Assembly: GCF_002843385.1 (NCBI RefSeq) | Contig: NZ_MVDE01000020.1 | Location: 31,193-95,192 of the forward strand | Direction of reading: 5' to 3' | Source of the DNA: Labilibaculum manganireducens | GTDB taxonomy: Bacteria; Bacteroidota; Bacteroidia; Bacteroidales; Marinifilaceae | Length of the DNA stretch: 64,000 bases | Shown: in pieces, positions 8,933-17,552 of the stretch | How positions within the stretch are numbered: position 1 is the stretch's first letter | Layout of the letters: every line of letters begins with the position of its first letter | Made by a program: the position numbers and the translations under genes | Notes under the pieces: generated by a model | Seen by the model: the letters and a program-made list of their open reading frames with translations, nothing else | Databases searched by the model: none | What the model was told of the DNA's origin: nothing

Positions 8933-10723
8933 CTAATACTGTTCCCTCTTCACGTAAGAAGTATGAAGAAGTTTATGTGATTTATGACTTAGAGGCTCAT
9001 CCAAAAACTCCTTATAAATCTGAACAATTTCAGGATTTTCATGAGATTTTCGAATTGGAAGATTTCTATCCTCTTCGTAAAGAGCATTCATCCTCTGTAA
9101 TCGAATTTCATTATCAACAGGGAATGGCTGACCACCACCGCCCAAACATCCGCCCGGACAAGCCATTATCTCAATAAAATGATAGAATTTATCGCCTCTC
9201 TTAATTGCTTCCAGCAATTTATGAGCATTCTCGAGACCATTGGTTATTGCGCATTTTAATTCGGCTCCTTCCAGAAAATTCCACGCTTCAACAGTTCCCT
9301 CAATTTTAACAGTTGCCTCTTTTACTCCTTCCAAGCCACGAACCGGAATAATCTCCAAATTATCAAATGGAACTTCGCGACCTGTAACTATCTCGTAAGC
9401 CGTTCTCAATGCAGCTTCCATAACGCCGCCAGTAGCACCAAAAATAGCTCCTGCACCAGAACCGACACCCATAATTGAATCAAAAATTTCATCATTTAAT
9501 TTTTCGAATTCGATACCTGCTTGTTTTATCATTACGGCCAATTCTCTGGTAGTCAATACATAATCAACATCCTTATAACCGCTGTCTTTCATTTCAGGAC
9601 GATTTGCCTCAAATTTCTTAGCCGTACAAGGCATAATAGAAACAGATACGATATTCTCCGGCGCAACATTTACATTTTTAGCGTAATACGTCTTAGCCAA
9701 AGCGCCAAACATTTGTTGCGGTGATTTACAAGTAGAAAGATTAGGCAGATACTCAGGATACTTATGCTCTATGTATTTTACCCAACCCGGCGAACAAGAA
9801 GTAGCCATTGGCAAGGCAACATCAGGATCATCATCCACAAGTGCCCGCTTTAATCGGGTTAGCAGTTCTGTTCCTTCCTCCATAATGGTTAAATCAGCGG
9901 TAAAATTGGTATCCAGAACGGAATCAAAACCCAATCTTTTTAAAGCAGAAACCATTTTGCCTGTAACTCGGGTTCCCAGTCCTAAACCCAATTCCTCTCC
10001 CAATCCAACACGAACGGCCGGAGCTGTTTGTACAATAACGTGTGTATCCGGATCGGCGAGCGCATCCCATACTTTCTCTACATATGATTTTTCGGTTAAT
10101 GCGCCCGTGGGACAATGAACAATACACTGACCGCAATTGGTACAAACAACTTCGTCAAGCGATCGATCAAAAAATGTAGAAATCTTCATCTCAGATCCTT
10201 TATGAGCAACTGCAATAGCACCAACACTCTGTATTTCAGCACATGTACGAACACATCTCTGACAACGGATACACTTGCTGTCATCCTTCTCAATTGCGGG
10301 AGAAAGCCTGTCAACGGTATAATTTTTATCCGGTACCAAATCAATAAAATCCTGATTTGTGATTTGATATTCTGCAGATAATGCCTGCAATTCGCAATGC
10401 CCGTTACGATAGCATTTTGTACACTCTTCTCTATGCTCTGTGAGTAAAAGCTCAATAATATGCTTGCGGCAATTTCTTACCTTTAAAGTGTTTGTATTGA
10501 TCTCCATCCCCTCTGCAACAGGAGTGGCACAGGATGCTACTAATTTATGATTACCCACTTGTTCGACAACGCAAACTCTGCAGTTTCCTGCTACACAAAG
10601 GTCTTTGTGATAACAAAGCGTTGGTATTTTTATATGGAGATGTTTTGCTGCCTCGAGTATGGTCTTATTTTCCTCAACACTAACAGCAATTCCATTAATT
10701 GTTAAATTCACCATGTTTGACAT
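8933..10723 (-). CDS. hydA: [FeFe]-hydrogenase catalytic subunit of an NADH-linked complex
   Basis: Makes or uses H2 as the large subunit of HydABC. The 596 residues contain a [2Fe-2S] domain (C37, C48, C51, C65), a His-Cys3 [4Fe-4S] site (H97, C101, C104, C110), two ferredoxin-type [4Fe-4S] motifs (C151/154/157/161 and C194/197/200/204), and the H-cluster domain. The H-cluster motifs are L1 TSCSPGW (308-314), L2 MPCTAKKFE and L3 EIMACPGGCLGGGGQP (518-533). L1 has Ser where the classical TSCCPxW has its second Cys. The neighbours are the NuoF- and NuoE-like subunits. The C terminus (RKSHENP..SHKLLHT) matches HndD-type enzymes. Maturation genes hydEFG are not in the window. Confidence 0.95.
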   Translation of the reverse strand: MSNMVNLTINGIAVSVEENKTILEAAKHLHIKIPTLCYHKDLCVAGNCRVCVVEQVGNHKLVASCATPVAEGMEINTNTLKVRNCRKHIIELLLTEHREECTKCYRNGHCELQALSAEYQITNQDFIDLVPDKNYTVDRLSPAIEKDDSKCIRCQRCVRTCAEIQSVGAIAVAHKGSEMKISTFFDRSLDEVVCTNCGQCIVHCPTGALTEKSYVEKVWDALADPDTHVIVQTAPAVRVGLGEELGLGLGTRVTGKMVSALKRLGFDSVLDTNFTADLTIMEEGTELLTRLKRALVDDDPDVALPMATSCSPGWVKYIEHKYPEYLPNLSTCKSPQQMFGALAKTYYAKNVNVAPENIVSVSIMPCTAKKFEANRPEMKDSGYKDVDYVLTTRELAVMIKQAGIEFEKLNDEIFDSIMGVGSGAGAIFGATGGVMEAALRTAYEIVTGREVPFDNLEIIPVRGLEGVKEATVKIEGTVEAWNFLEGAELKCAITNGLENAHKLLEAIKRGDKFYHFIEIMACPGGCLGGGGQPFPVDNEIRLQRMNALYEEDRNLPIRKSHENPEIVQIYKEFLDEPLSHKSHKLLHTSYVKREQY

Positions 10724-10771
10724 ATCAATTTCAGTTTAAATTGTTCAAAATTCAGATTGGTTATTTTCTCC

Positions 10772-11965
10772 CTAATAAATCATCTCCTCGCGGAAGTTTT
10801 CTACAATAGACGAAAACGAATTCGCCACTGACTGACCCAATCCACATTTAGCTGTCAACTTCATGGTTTCAGTTAATTTAAGTAGTTGATCGAGATAAGA
10901 GGTTGGTTTTTCGCCACGTTTAACCGCTTTAATTCCTTTTAAAAGCTGCTGACATCCAACCCGGCAAGGAGTGCACTGTCCGCAAGATTCTTCCTCAAAG
11001 AATTCCAGATAATTATTAAGAACATTATACATGGATCGTGAACTATTAAAGATCATCATGGATCCTCCGGTAGGCAAGGATATACCAGTTAATTTCCCTT
11101 CATAACCAATAGTCGTTTTTCCAAATCGCTTACGCGGAACCAAAAAACCTGATGCACCGCCAACCTGAACTGCCTTGCAATCGCCATCGCCAAAATCATC
11201 AACAAAGTCTTGAACTGTCATGCCTAATTCCAACTCATAAATACCCGGTATCGGAGTATCTCCGGATACGGAAAACACCTTAGACCCACGAGAATCCTTA
11301 ACTCCAAGATCTCTAAACTTTTTGGCTCCAAATTTTAATATTGTGTATGAATGTGCCAGGGTTTCCACATTATTAACTACTGTAGGTTTTCCTTTAAAAC
11401 CATTCACACTAGGAAATGGGGGTTTATTTCTAGGTTCCCCTCTTTTGCCTTCCATGGATTCAATCAGAGCACTCTCTTCACCACAAATATATGCTCCGCT
11501 TCCTAAAAAAATTTCAACCCGGAAATCCAATCCCAACTCATCCAATATATCATGAAATTTTCTTAGCTCTTTCTTTAAATCAGGAACTAAGAATTTATAT
11601 TCTCCTCTTAAATAAATATAGCCTTTTTGTGCTCCGATTATTTTGGCACACATAGCCATACCCGAAAGAACCTTATGAGGTACTCTGGTTAATATTTCCC
11701 TGTCTTTAAACGTTCCAGGTTCTCCTTCATCTGCATTACAGATTACATATTTTTCTTTTTCTTTAGATTCAGCAGTCAGTTTCCATTTTAATCCTGTAGG
11801 GAAACCTGCCCCGCCTCTGCCTTTAAGACCAGAATTCACCATTTCATTGACAATCTCCTGGTCAGATCTTGACAATGCATTTCGAAGAATCTCTTTACAA
11901 TCATCATCATTATTAAAGATTAAATCGATTCTATGAAGTTGTTTTTTAGTTGCTGTTGTTGTCAT
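10772..11965 (-). CDS. hydB: NuoF-like flavoprotein subunit of the hydrogenase (short form)
   Basis: Binds NADH and FMN and passes electrons toward HydA. The 397 residues contain the NADH-binding GRGGAGFPTGLKW, the FMN segment NADEGEPGTFKDRE, GAYICGEESALIES, and the [4Fe-4S] ligands SCGQCTPCRVG plus KCGLGQS near the C terminus. It is little more than the NuoF core. The N-terminal thioredoxin-like [2Fe-2S] domain and the C-terminal two-cluster ferredoxin domain known in electron-bifurcating HydB proteins (about 600 residues) are both absent. This favours plain NADH-dependent H2 metabolism over ferredoxin/NADH bifurcation, which is an inference. It sits 48 bases upstream of hydA. Confidence 0.93.
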   Translation of the reverse strand: MTTTATKKQLHRIDLIFNNDDDCKEILRNALSRSDQEIVNEMVNSGLKGRGGAGFPTGLKWKLTAESKEKEKYVICNADEGEPGTFKDREILTRVPHKVLSGMAMCAKIIGAQKGYIYLRGEYKFLVPDLKKELRKFHDILDELGLDFRVEIFLGSGAYICGEESALIESMEGKRGEPRNKPPFPSVNGFKGKPTVVNNVETLAHSYTILKFGAKKFRDLGVKDSRGSKVFSVSGDTPIPGIYELELGMTVQDFVDDFGDGDCKAVQVGGASGFLVPRKRFGKTTIGYEGKLTGISLPTGGSMMIFNSSRSMYNVLNNYLEFFEEESCGQCTPCRVGCQQLLKGIKAVKRGEKPTSYLDQLLKLTETMKLTAKCGLGQSVANSFSSIVENFREEMIY

Positions 11966-12012
11966 ACCTAAGGGTATTTAGATGTTAGTTTTGCTTTGTT
12001 AGGTTTTGATGT

Positions 12013-12480
12013 TTAATTTTTCTCCTTGTACTCACGCAGAATATCCACAACTTTCTCCGGACTTAGCTCTGTATATACCTCATCGTTTATTAACATGGCA
12101 GGAGCCTTGTGGCACCACCCCAAACAGTTTGTTTGAAGAATGGTAAATTTTTTATCGATTGTAGTTTCACCAACTTTAATTTTCAAAAAATTCTCTAATG
12201 CGAGAACAATTTGATTTTTCCCCTTCATTGCACACGTGATGGTTTTACATACACGAATTACATACTTCCCTCGTGGTTCAATATCCAGAAAAGAGTAAAA
12301 ACTTGCAGTTCCATAAACATCTGCAGCTGGAATACTCATTTCCTTCGAAATTTTTAGAATTGCTTCCTCAGAAAGAAATCGCTCCTGATCAATCACTCCC
12401 TGTAAAATTGGAAGCAGATTTTCCCGGTCTTTCCCATGTTTGGAAACCAAATCCTGCACTAATTTTTCTTGAAAATCCAT
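12013..12480 (-). CDS. hydC: NuoE-like [2Fe-2S] subunit of the hydrogenase
   Basis: Thioredoxin-like [2Fe-2S] electron carrier of 155 residues, first gene of hydCBA. A helical N-terminal segment leads to the ferredoxin fold with four Cys ligands in the family spacing: C-x4-C in VCKTITC and C-x3-C in TNCLGWC. The DVYGTASFYSFLDIEPRGKY segment is typical of NuoE/HydC. The 47-base gap to hydB supports one operon and one complex. Confidence 0.94.
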   Translation of the reverse strand: MDFQEKLVQDLVSKHGKDRENLLPILQGVIDQERFLSEEAILKISKEMSIPAADVYGTASFYSFLDIEPRGKYVIRVCKTITCAMKGKNQIVLALENFLKIKVGETTIDKKFTILQTNCLGWCHKAPAMLINDEVYTELSPEKVVDILREYKEKN

Positions 12481-12824
12481 AAAGTAATGGTTTAAGAGTT
12501 AATATTAATAGAGTTTCTCTTTGAAGATAAAAAAAATAAAGAAATTTTTCTCTATTTAATTTTACCAACTCTAATACAACACATTAAACGTTTTACTAAA
12601 AAAATCAACATCACATAATATATCAAAATCAACAAACACCCTATAAAATATAATATCTTACTAAATAAATTTGCATAATAATTTTTCTTTATATTCAACA
12701 GGTGATGCTGTAAAACATAGCTAATTTGAATTTAGACTTCTTTTAAACTGCAATTTTTCACATACAACACAAAAAAAGCCTTCGGTGCATTACCGAAGGC
12801 TTTCTTTATTAGACTGTTATATTA
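12481..12824. other. Intergenic region between buk and hydCBA
   Basis: AT-rich stretch of 344 bases upstream of hydC. It should hold the hydCBA promoter, but no clean TAnnTTTG on the minus strand was found. The right end carries the buk terminator. No gene or RNA family is recognised. Confidence 0.5.
12771..12806 (-). terminator. Intrinsic terminator after butyrate kinase
   Basis: Twelve-base stem AAAGCCTTCGGT/ACCGAAGGCTTT with a five-base loop and A-rich left flank, directly downstream of the buk stop codon on the minus strand. Confidence 0.9.
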
Positions 12825-13901
12825 TTAACAATATTCCCGGGGCTGAATTTCACCACGCAGAACCATATATCCATTCATTGCCAGTGCTTTCATTTCATCT
12901 TCTCCGGGATATACAACCACAGGAGCAATAAAGGAAACCATTTCTTTTATATAATTTACCAAATCCGGATTATGAGCAATTCCACCTGTCAGCAGAATTC
13001 CATCCACCTTACCTTTTAAAACTGCTGCCATTTCTCCAATAGATTTCCCAACCTGATATGACATAGCATCCTGAATCAATTTTGCATTTGCATCACCGGC
13101 TTTGGCTTTTAACTCAACATCATAAGCATCATTTGTTCCTAAATGAGCAACCAAACCTCCTTCGCCTTTGATCATTTTTTTTACATCTTCAAGGGTATAG
13201 TCTCCGCTAAAACAAAGTTTTGCCAATGCTCCGGCAGGAAGCGTACCCGATCTCTCAGGAGAAAACGGTCCTTCACCATCTAAAGCATTGTTTACATCAA
13301 TTACTCGTCCTTTACAGTGAGCACCTACAGAAATTCCGCCCCCTAAGTGAGCAACAATCACATTAATTTCCTCATACTTTTTATCAACCGACTGCGCAAA
13401 AGCCCGGCCAATTGCTTTCTGATTCAGAGCATGAAAAATAGACACTCTTTGAAATTCCGGATGCCCTGATATTCTGGCAACATCAATCATTTCATCAACA
13501 ACAACCGGATCTGCAATATAAGCTTTCGCTCTTGGTAATGCCTGAGCAATATTATCGGCTATTAAACCACCTAAATTACTCGCATGCTCTCCAAGAACAC
13601 CAATTCTTAAATCTTCTTTCAAGCGCTCGTTTACTGAGTAAATTCCAGATTCAATTGGTTTAACCAATCCTCCTCTTCCGACAACTGCTTCGATTAAATC
13701 TATTTGAATTTCTGCATCTACCAGCTCTTTCATAATAATATTCTTACGAAATTCGAACTGTTCAGAAATTTTACCAAACTGAGCCAATTCTTCGTTCGAA
13801 TGTTTTATATTTTTCAAAAAGACGGATTTATCTCCCTGAAATACAGCGATCTTAGTAGATGTGGAGCCAGGATTAATAGCTAAGATTCTACGAGTTTCCA
13901 T
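12825..13901 (-). CDS. buk: Butyrate kinase
   Basis: Interconverts butyryl-phosphate plus ADP with butyrate plus ATP, an energy-yielding end step of fermentation; some family members also act on branched-chain acids. The 358 residues show the ASKHA acetokinase fold: ILAINPGSTSTKIAVF at the N terminus, VVGRGGLVKP, VAHLGGGISVG, ALDGEGPFSPERSGTLPAG and LLTGGIAHN. The usual partner, phosphate butyryltransferase (ptb), is not adjacent. Proximity to the hydrogenase fits a shared fermentative role, but the terminator between them makes them separate transcripts. Confidence 0.95.
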   Translation of the reverse strand: METRRILAINPGSTSTKIAVFQGDKSVFLKNIKHSNEELAQFGKISEQFEFRKNIIMKELVDAEIQIDLIEAVVGRGGLVKPIESGIYSVNERLKEDLRIGVLGEHASNLGGLIADNIAQALPRAKAYIADPVVVDEMIDVARISGHPEFQRVSIFHALNQKAIGRAFAQSVDKKYEEINVIVAHLGGGISVGAHCKGRVIDVNNALDGEGPFSPERSGTLPAGALAKLCFSGDYTLEDVKKMIKGEGGLVAHLGTNDAYDVELKAKAGDANAKLIQDAMSYQVGKSIGEMAAVLKGKVDGILLTGGIAHNPDLVNYIKEMVSFIAPVVVYPGEDEMKALAMNGYMVLRGEIQPREYC

Positions 13902-14240
13902 TTGTTAAGTATGTTTGTGTTTGTGTATTATTCAATTTGAATGCAAAAATACCAAACTTGATTAGAATTCAATATCATTTAATGATATTTTACTTCAATT
14001 TATCTAATTAGTTTGATTTTTAGTAATAAATTATCACAAAACCCATCACTTTATCGGAAATACAAAGAAAGGATCTAATTTATTTGAGTAATCACCTAAA
14101 TCGCATAAGTAAACCACATTGCACAAATAACAACGAAACCTTTCAATGAACAATTAAAAGACACGACGAATACTCAAATGAAATTTGGGAGCAATCAAAA
14201 ACTAAATTTACTCTGAAAAAGAGACGCAGAAAAATTAGAT
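13902..14240. other. Intergenic region between the serine hydrolase and buk
   Basis: 339 AT-rich bases. Apart from the buk promoter at its left end I see no gene, RNA or repeat. Confidence 0.5.
13944..13972 (-). promoter_or_regulatory. Putative promoter of buk
   Basis: On the minus strand TATTTTTG (13951-13944) fits the -7 element, with TTG (13972-13970) 18 bases upstream in the -33 position. It lies about 43 bases before the buk start. Confidence 0.5.
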
Positions 14241-15581
14241 TTAGCTCCAATCTTGATAGGACGGCAATTTATCAAGAGCAATTACCTCTTGGCGGGCTTC
14301 AAAATGATTAAAAAGATCATGATCCGGCCATTCCTTTACCGACCTTAAAAATTGAGTCATCAGCGCGCTTAAATCCTTAGTAAAATCGGAGCCGCGCCAA
14401 GTAGAACTATTTGTAATGATTACATAGCTTACGCCATTTTTATTGTGCTTTAACAAAGCAGAACTTCCTGCTAAAGTACCGGTTCTCCACCATGTACCAT
14501 CACCTCGGGTTCCTTTCCAGCCAATTGGACTATGCCCAAGCTTATTGGGCGTGGTCATATATTTTATGCTTTTTCTGGAAAGAATGTCTGGAAGAGTATC
14601 ATCACCATCAATGGCCATCATAAATTTAATCAGTTCAGCGCCTGATGCAATCCAACCACCTGCACCACCAAGAACTTCTAAATTATTTCCACCATTGCTT
14701 CTAAAAACAGTTTTTCCAGATCCGTCAAACGAAGAAATCTTAATCGCATCAGACTGCTCGTAATAATTTACCTCATTAGGGAAGTGATCCTTTTGAAGGC
14801 TTTTCCCTAAATGCATATCAAAAATTCCTGAAGGATTTAAAATATGAGCTTGAACATATTCTTCATAGGGTTCTTCAGCCAGTTTCTCAATTACTTTCTC
14901 GAGAATAACGTAACCCAGGTTAGAATAACTCCCTCTGGTTCCGGGCGTAAAGCTTAATCTTCTTGATAAGGCAAACTGAATCGTAGTTTGAGCATCGATT
15001 GGTGGTTCAACATTCATTTTTTTTGCTATTGCCAAAGGCAAAAACATTGGATCTCCGTATTTGCTTGAAAATCCAGATGAATGACGCAGTAAATGCTCCA
15101 CAGTAATTCTTTTGGTTCGCTTATCCTTAATGTTGCTGTATGTCTCATCATTCAGAATACCATGTTCCCCAAAAACGTAATCATCTAAATGTAATTTACC
15201 TTCCTCCTGCAATTTCATAATTGCCGTTGCAGTAACCAATTTAGAAACGCTCGCAATTCGAAACAAACTGGATGGCACAACCTCTTTCTCTTTATCCACA
15301 TCAGAATAACCATAGCCTTTCGCAAAAACCAATTTACCATCTTTAACAACAGCAATGGTTGCGCCTGCAACTTCCCACTTCCTTAAAAAGCGATTTAGTA
15401 TTTTATCTGCCCTTTTAGTTTGGTCGCAATCAGATAATTTATTTGAAATTCTATGAGACACTGCTTCGATACTGTTATTGATCGGCACAGCGGGAGCTTC
15501 CTGTGTAGAGAAACTTAAGGTCTGGTCAAGAATAACCAGAACGACAACGATAATTATTGATACTAATCTTCTTACAATCAT
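14241..15581 (-). CDS. Beta-lactamase-family serine hydrolase (class C / penicillin-binding-protein fold)
   Basis: Protein of 446 residues with an N-terminal signal-anchor (IIIVVVLVILDQTLSF). The catalytic SxxK is S111-V-S-K114, the second motif is Y219-S-N221, and the third-motif region reads RTGTLAG. The fold is the class C beta-lactamase/D-alanyl carboxypeptidase/esterase superfamily. Members range from peptidoglycan DD-peptidases to esterases, and the sequence alone does not say which. A role in antibiotic resistance should not be assumed. It is monocistronic and exported or membrane-tethered, facing the periplasm. Confidence 0.85.
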   Translation of the reverse strand: MIVRRLVSIIIVVVLVILDQTLSFSTQEAPAVPINNSIEAVSHRISNKLSDCDQTKRADKILNRFLRKWEVAGATIAVVKDGKLVFAKGYGYSDVDKEKEVVPSSLFRIASVSKLVTATAIMKLQEEGKLHLDDYVFGEHGILNDETYSNIKDKRTKRITVEHLLRHSSGFSSKYGDPMFLPLAIAKKMNVEPPIDAQTTIQFALSRRLSFTPGTRGSYSNLGYVILEKVIEKLAEEPYEEYVQAHILNPSGIFDMHLGKSLQKDHFPNEVNYYEQSDAIKISSFDGSGKTVFRSNGGNNLEVLGGAGGWIASGAELIKFMMAIDGDDTLPDILSRKSIKYMTTPNKLGHSPIGWKGTRGDGTWWRTGTLAGSSALLKHNKNGVSYVIITNSSTWRGSDFTKDLSALMTQFLRSVKEWPDHDLFNHFEARQEVIALDKLPSYQDWS

Positions 15582-15966
15582 TAAATGTAATTTGATTCAA
15601 CTTGTTATATTTCAACATCACAACTCATCCCAGCAACAAGCCAGTACATTCTTTTTACTATTAAGACTACAAAAATGTTTATATTTTTTCGTAATACCAT
15701 TCTAAATTAGCCTCTATTTATAAATATTAAAAATAGGGATTTTTATCACAAATATAATTTATTTAATCACCAAAACAAGTCAATTTAACAAAATCAAGCT
15801 CAATATATAAGGTGTAGGATCATCTGCTTTAAAGCAATCAGAAAAGCATAATTATGAATAAAATGGTATTTAAAATGAAAAAAACGCAGAACAGAAGCTG
15901 TTTAATACGAGAGCATAAAAACAAAACTGAAGTTACTTGATGCCAGGAATGCTGGTTTTTAATGAA
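15582..15966. other. Gene-free region between cyclase and serine hydrolase
   Basis: 385 bases, very AT-rich. One weak four-base hairpin (CCAG..CTGG followed by Ts) lies near 15943-15960. Nothing else is recognised. Confidence 0.5.
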
Positions 15967-17253
15967 TTATACCACCTGAAACAATTCAATTTTTTCATCA
16001 ATTCCTTTCATCTTAATTTTTCCAAGATTAATTAAAATATTACGATTGCCATTTAATTGATCGGCGACTGCCCTGCTCACTAAAAATTGTGAATCGAATT
16101 GCTTATTCAACTGTTCTATTCGGGAAGCTATTATTACATTTTTGCCCGCAATGGAAAATTGTTTTCGGATTTCATTCCCTATATTCCCCGTAATTACTTC
16201 GCCACAATGAAGACCTATGCCAACACGGGTTTTATCGCCGTTTATCTCATTCCTGCAATGATTAATAACTTCGACTATTTGAACACCCGCACAATAAGCA
16301 TCAAACACATGATTTGGATTTTCAACTGCAACACCAAAAGAAGCCATGAATCCATCCCCCAATATTTGGTGAATAATTCCATTATTCTTCTCGATAATCC
16401 GGATAAGAGGATCAAAAATTGCATTTTGAAATTCGATAGTTTCTTCAGGACTCTGCTGATCGGCCATTGATGTGAAATTACGAATATCCATGAACATAAT
16501 AGATCCTGTCATTTTTTGCCCTACCTTATCATTTTTATGCAAAATCAATTCTTTCGCTATATGTGTTGATAACTGCTGACCAAGAAGAGATTCCATTTCA
16601 TTTTGATCATCTTTTGCTTTCAGCAGATTATTCACTCTCTTTCGTATTTCTGCAGCTACCACACCTGCAATTATTCCTGCTGACAACAAACCCATACTCC
16701 TCATCAAATAAATTTCAATCATTTGCTCAACATCTCCAGCAGGTTTCAAAAATTGTATTCCCCAGTAAGAAACGCCCCAATATCCAATGCAAGCCAATAT
16801 ACCGGCACCCAGAGAGATCTTAAAATCAAGATGCATTGCCGACAGCATCAAAAGCAAAAAATAAAAAGTAAGCCCATCGTATTCCAACAGCAAAAGTGAG
16901 TTGTCATATTTTATTGCATTAAGTAGAATAACGGCTGGTAATCCAAACTCCATAATTAAATTGGGAATCAAAATTTTTTTAGAAATGGAGCGCTTGTTTC
17001 TAATGAGCCAATTCATCCGGATAAACACAAAAATTTCGAACAGGAAAAAAATCATCCACCAAAAGAACATCGAATCAACAAACTTTTTGTTATTCAAAGA
17101 GGCTCTCAGTAAATTAGGACTTAAATGATGCAGCACTGGAATTAAAACGGAGCTGATTAGGAAAAGAACTAAAATGATGCCAACCCGCTTCCTTTCAATT
17201 TTAAGAAACTCCAGATGTAATGGCTCATGAAATTTATAATGTTCTGCAAACAT
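15967..17253 (-). CDS. Membrane-bound class III adenylate/guanylate cyclase
   Basis: Protein of 428 residues. The N-terminal half (about 22-215) has six or so hydrophobic segments, followed by a short linker and a class III cyclase homology domain (about 240-428). The metal-binding Asp residues are in MFMDIRNFTS and LGDGFMASFG. The region VGIGLHCGEVITGNIG..RKQFSIAGKNVIIASRIEQLN holds the substrate and transition-state residues. It makes a cyclic nucleotide, probably cAMP, at the cytoplasmic face. No regulatory domain beyond the membrane part is visible. The cNMP-binding histidine kinase near the left end of the window is a plausible but unproven target. Confidence 0.85.
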   Translation of the reverse strand: MFAEHYKFHEPLHLEFLKIERKRVGIILVLFLISSVLIPVLHHLSPNLLRASLNNKKFVDSMFFWWMIFFLFEIFVFIRMNWLIRNKRSISKKILIPNLIMEFGLPAVILLNAIKYDNSLLLLEYDGLTFYFLLLMLSAMHLDFKISLGAGILACIGYWGVSYWGIQFLKPAGDVEQMIEIYLMRSMGLLSAGIIAGVVAAEIRKRVNNLLKAKDDQNEMESLLGQQLSTHIAKELILHKNDKVGQKMTGSIMFMDIRNFTSMADQQSPEETIEFQNAIFDPLIRIIEKNNGIIHQILGDGFMASFGVAVENPNHVFDAYCAGVQIVEVINHCRNEINGDKTRVGIGLHCGEVITGNIGNEIRKQFSIAGKNVIIASRIEQLNKQFDSQFLVSRAVADQLNGNRNILINLGKIKMKGIDEKIELFQVV

Positions 17254-17420
17254 GATGGAAGATTTAAATAGATCTCAAAATAAAATTATATTGACAAAAC
17301 ATGAAATTAGAAATAGGTTAACGTCACATTATTATCGGTAAATAATCCCCTGTTTCAATAAATTCAACATTCAACTTCAGTAAAAGTAGAGTGATCAGTT
17401 AACTCATCCTATTTACAAGC

Positions 17421-17492
17421 AGACTTTATTGAATAAAGTCTAAATATTATTTTACAAAGTCTTGACTTCATAAAATAAAGTCAAGACTTTGT
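17421..17492 (-). terminator. Paired hairpins after the efflux operon
   Basis: Two hairpins lie just downstream of the last permease gene. One is AGACTTTATT/AATAAAGTCT at 17421-17441. The other is a 15-base perfect stem (17454-17468 with 17478-17492) built from the same AAGTCTTGACTT sequence. The right one is a plausible terminator for the minus-strand operon. The shared GACTTTAT core makes the pair look like a duplicated element. Confidence 0.55.
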
Positions 17493-17552
17493 AAGCGTAA
17501 GTATTCTTTACACTTGCAAGCTTCCTTTAGAATCAGACAAAAATTAAAGTTG

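Noticed and set aside
9771..10118. Plus-strand open frames across the hydrogenase genes
   Set aside because: They lie antisense to a gene with complete cofactor motifs and have no family features; they are shadows of the coding strand.
14241..15581. Beta-lactamase resistance gene
   Set aside because: SxxK and YxN motifs fit the broad superfamily that includes esterases and DD-peptidases; nothing specific for beta-lactam hydrolysis was seen.
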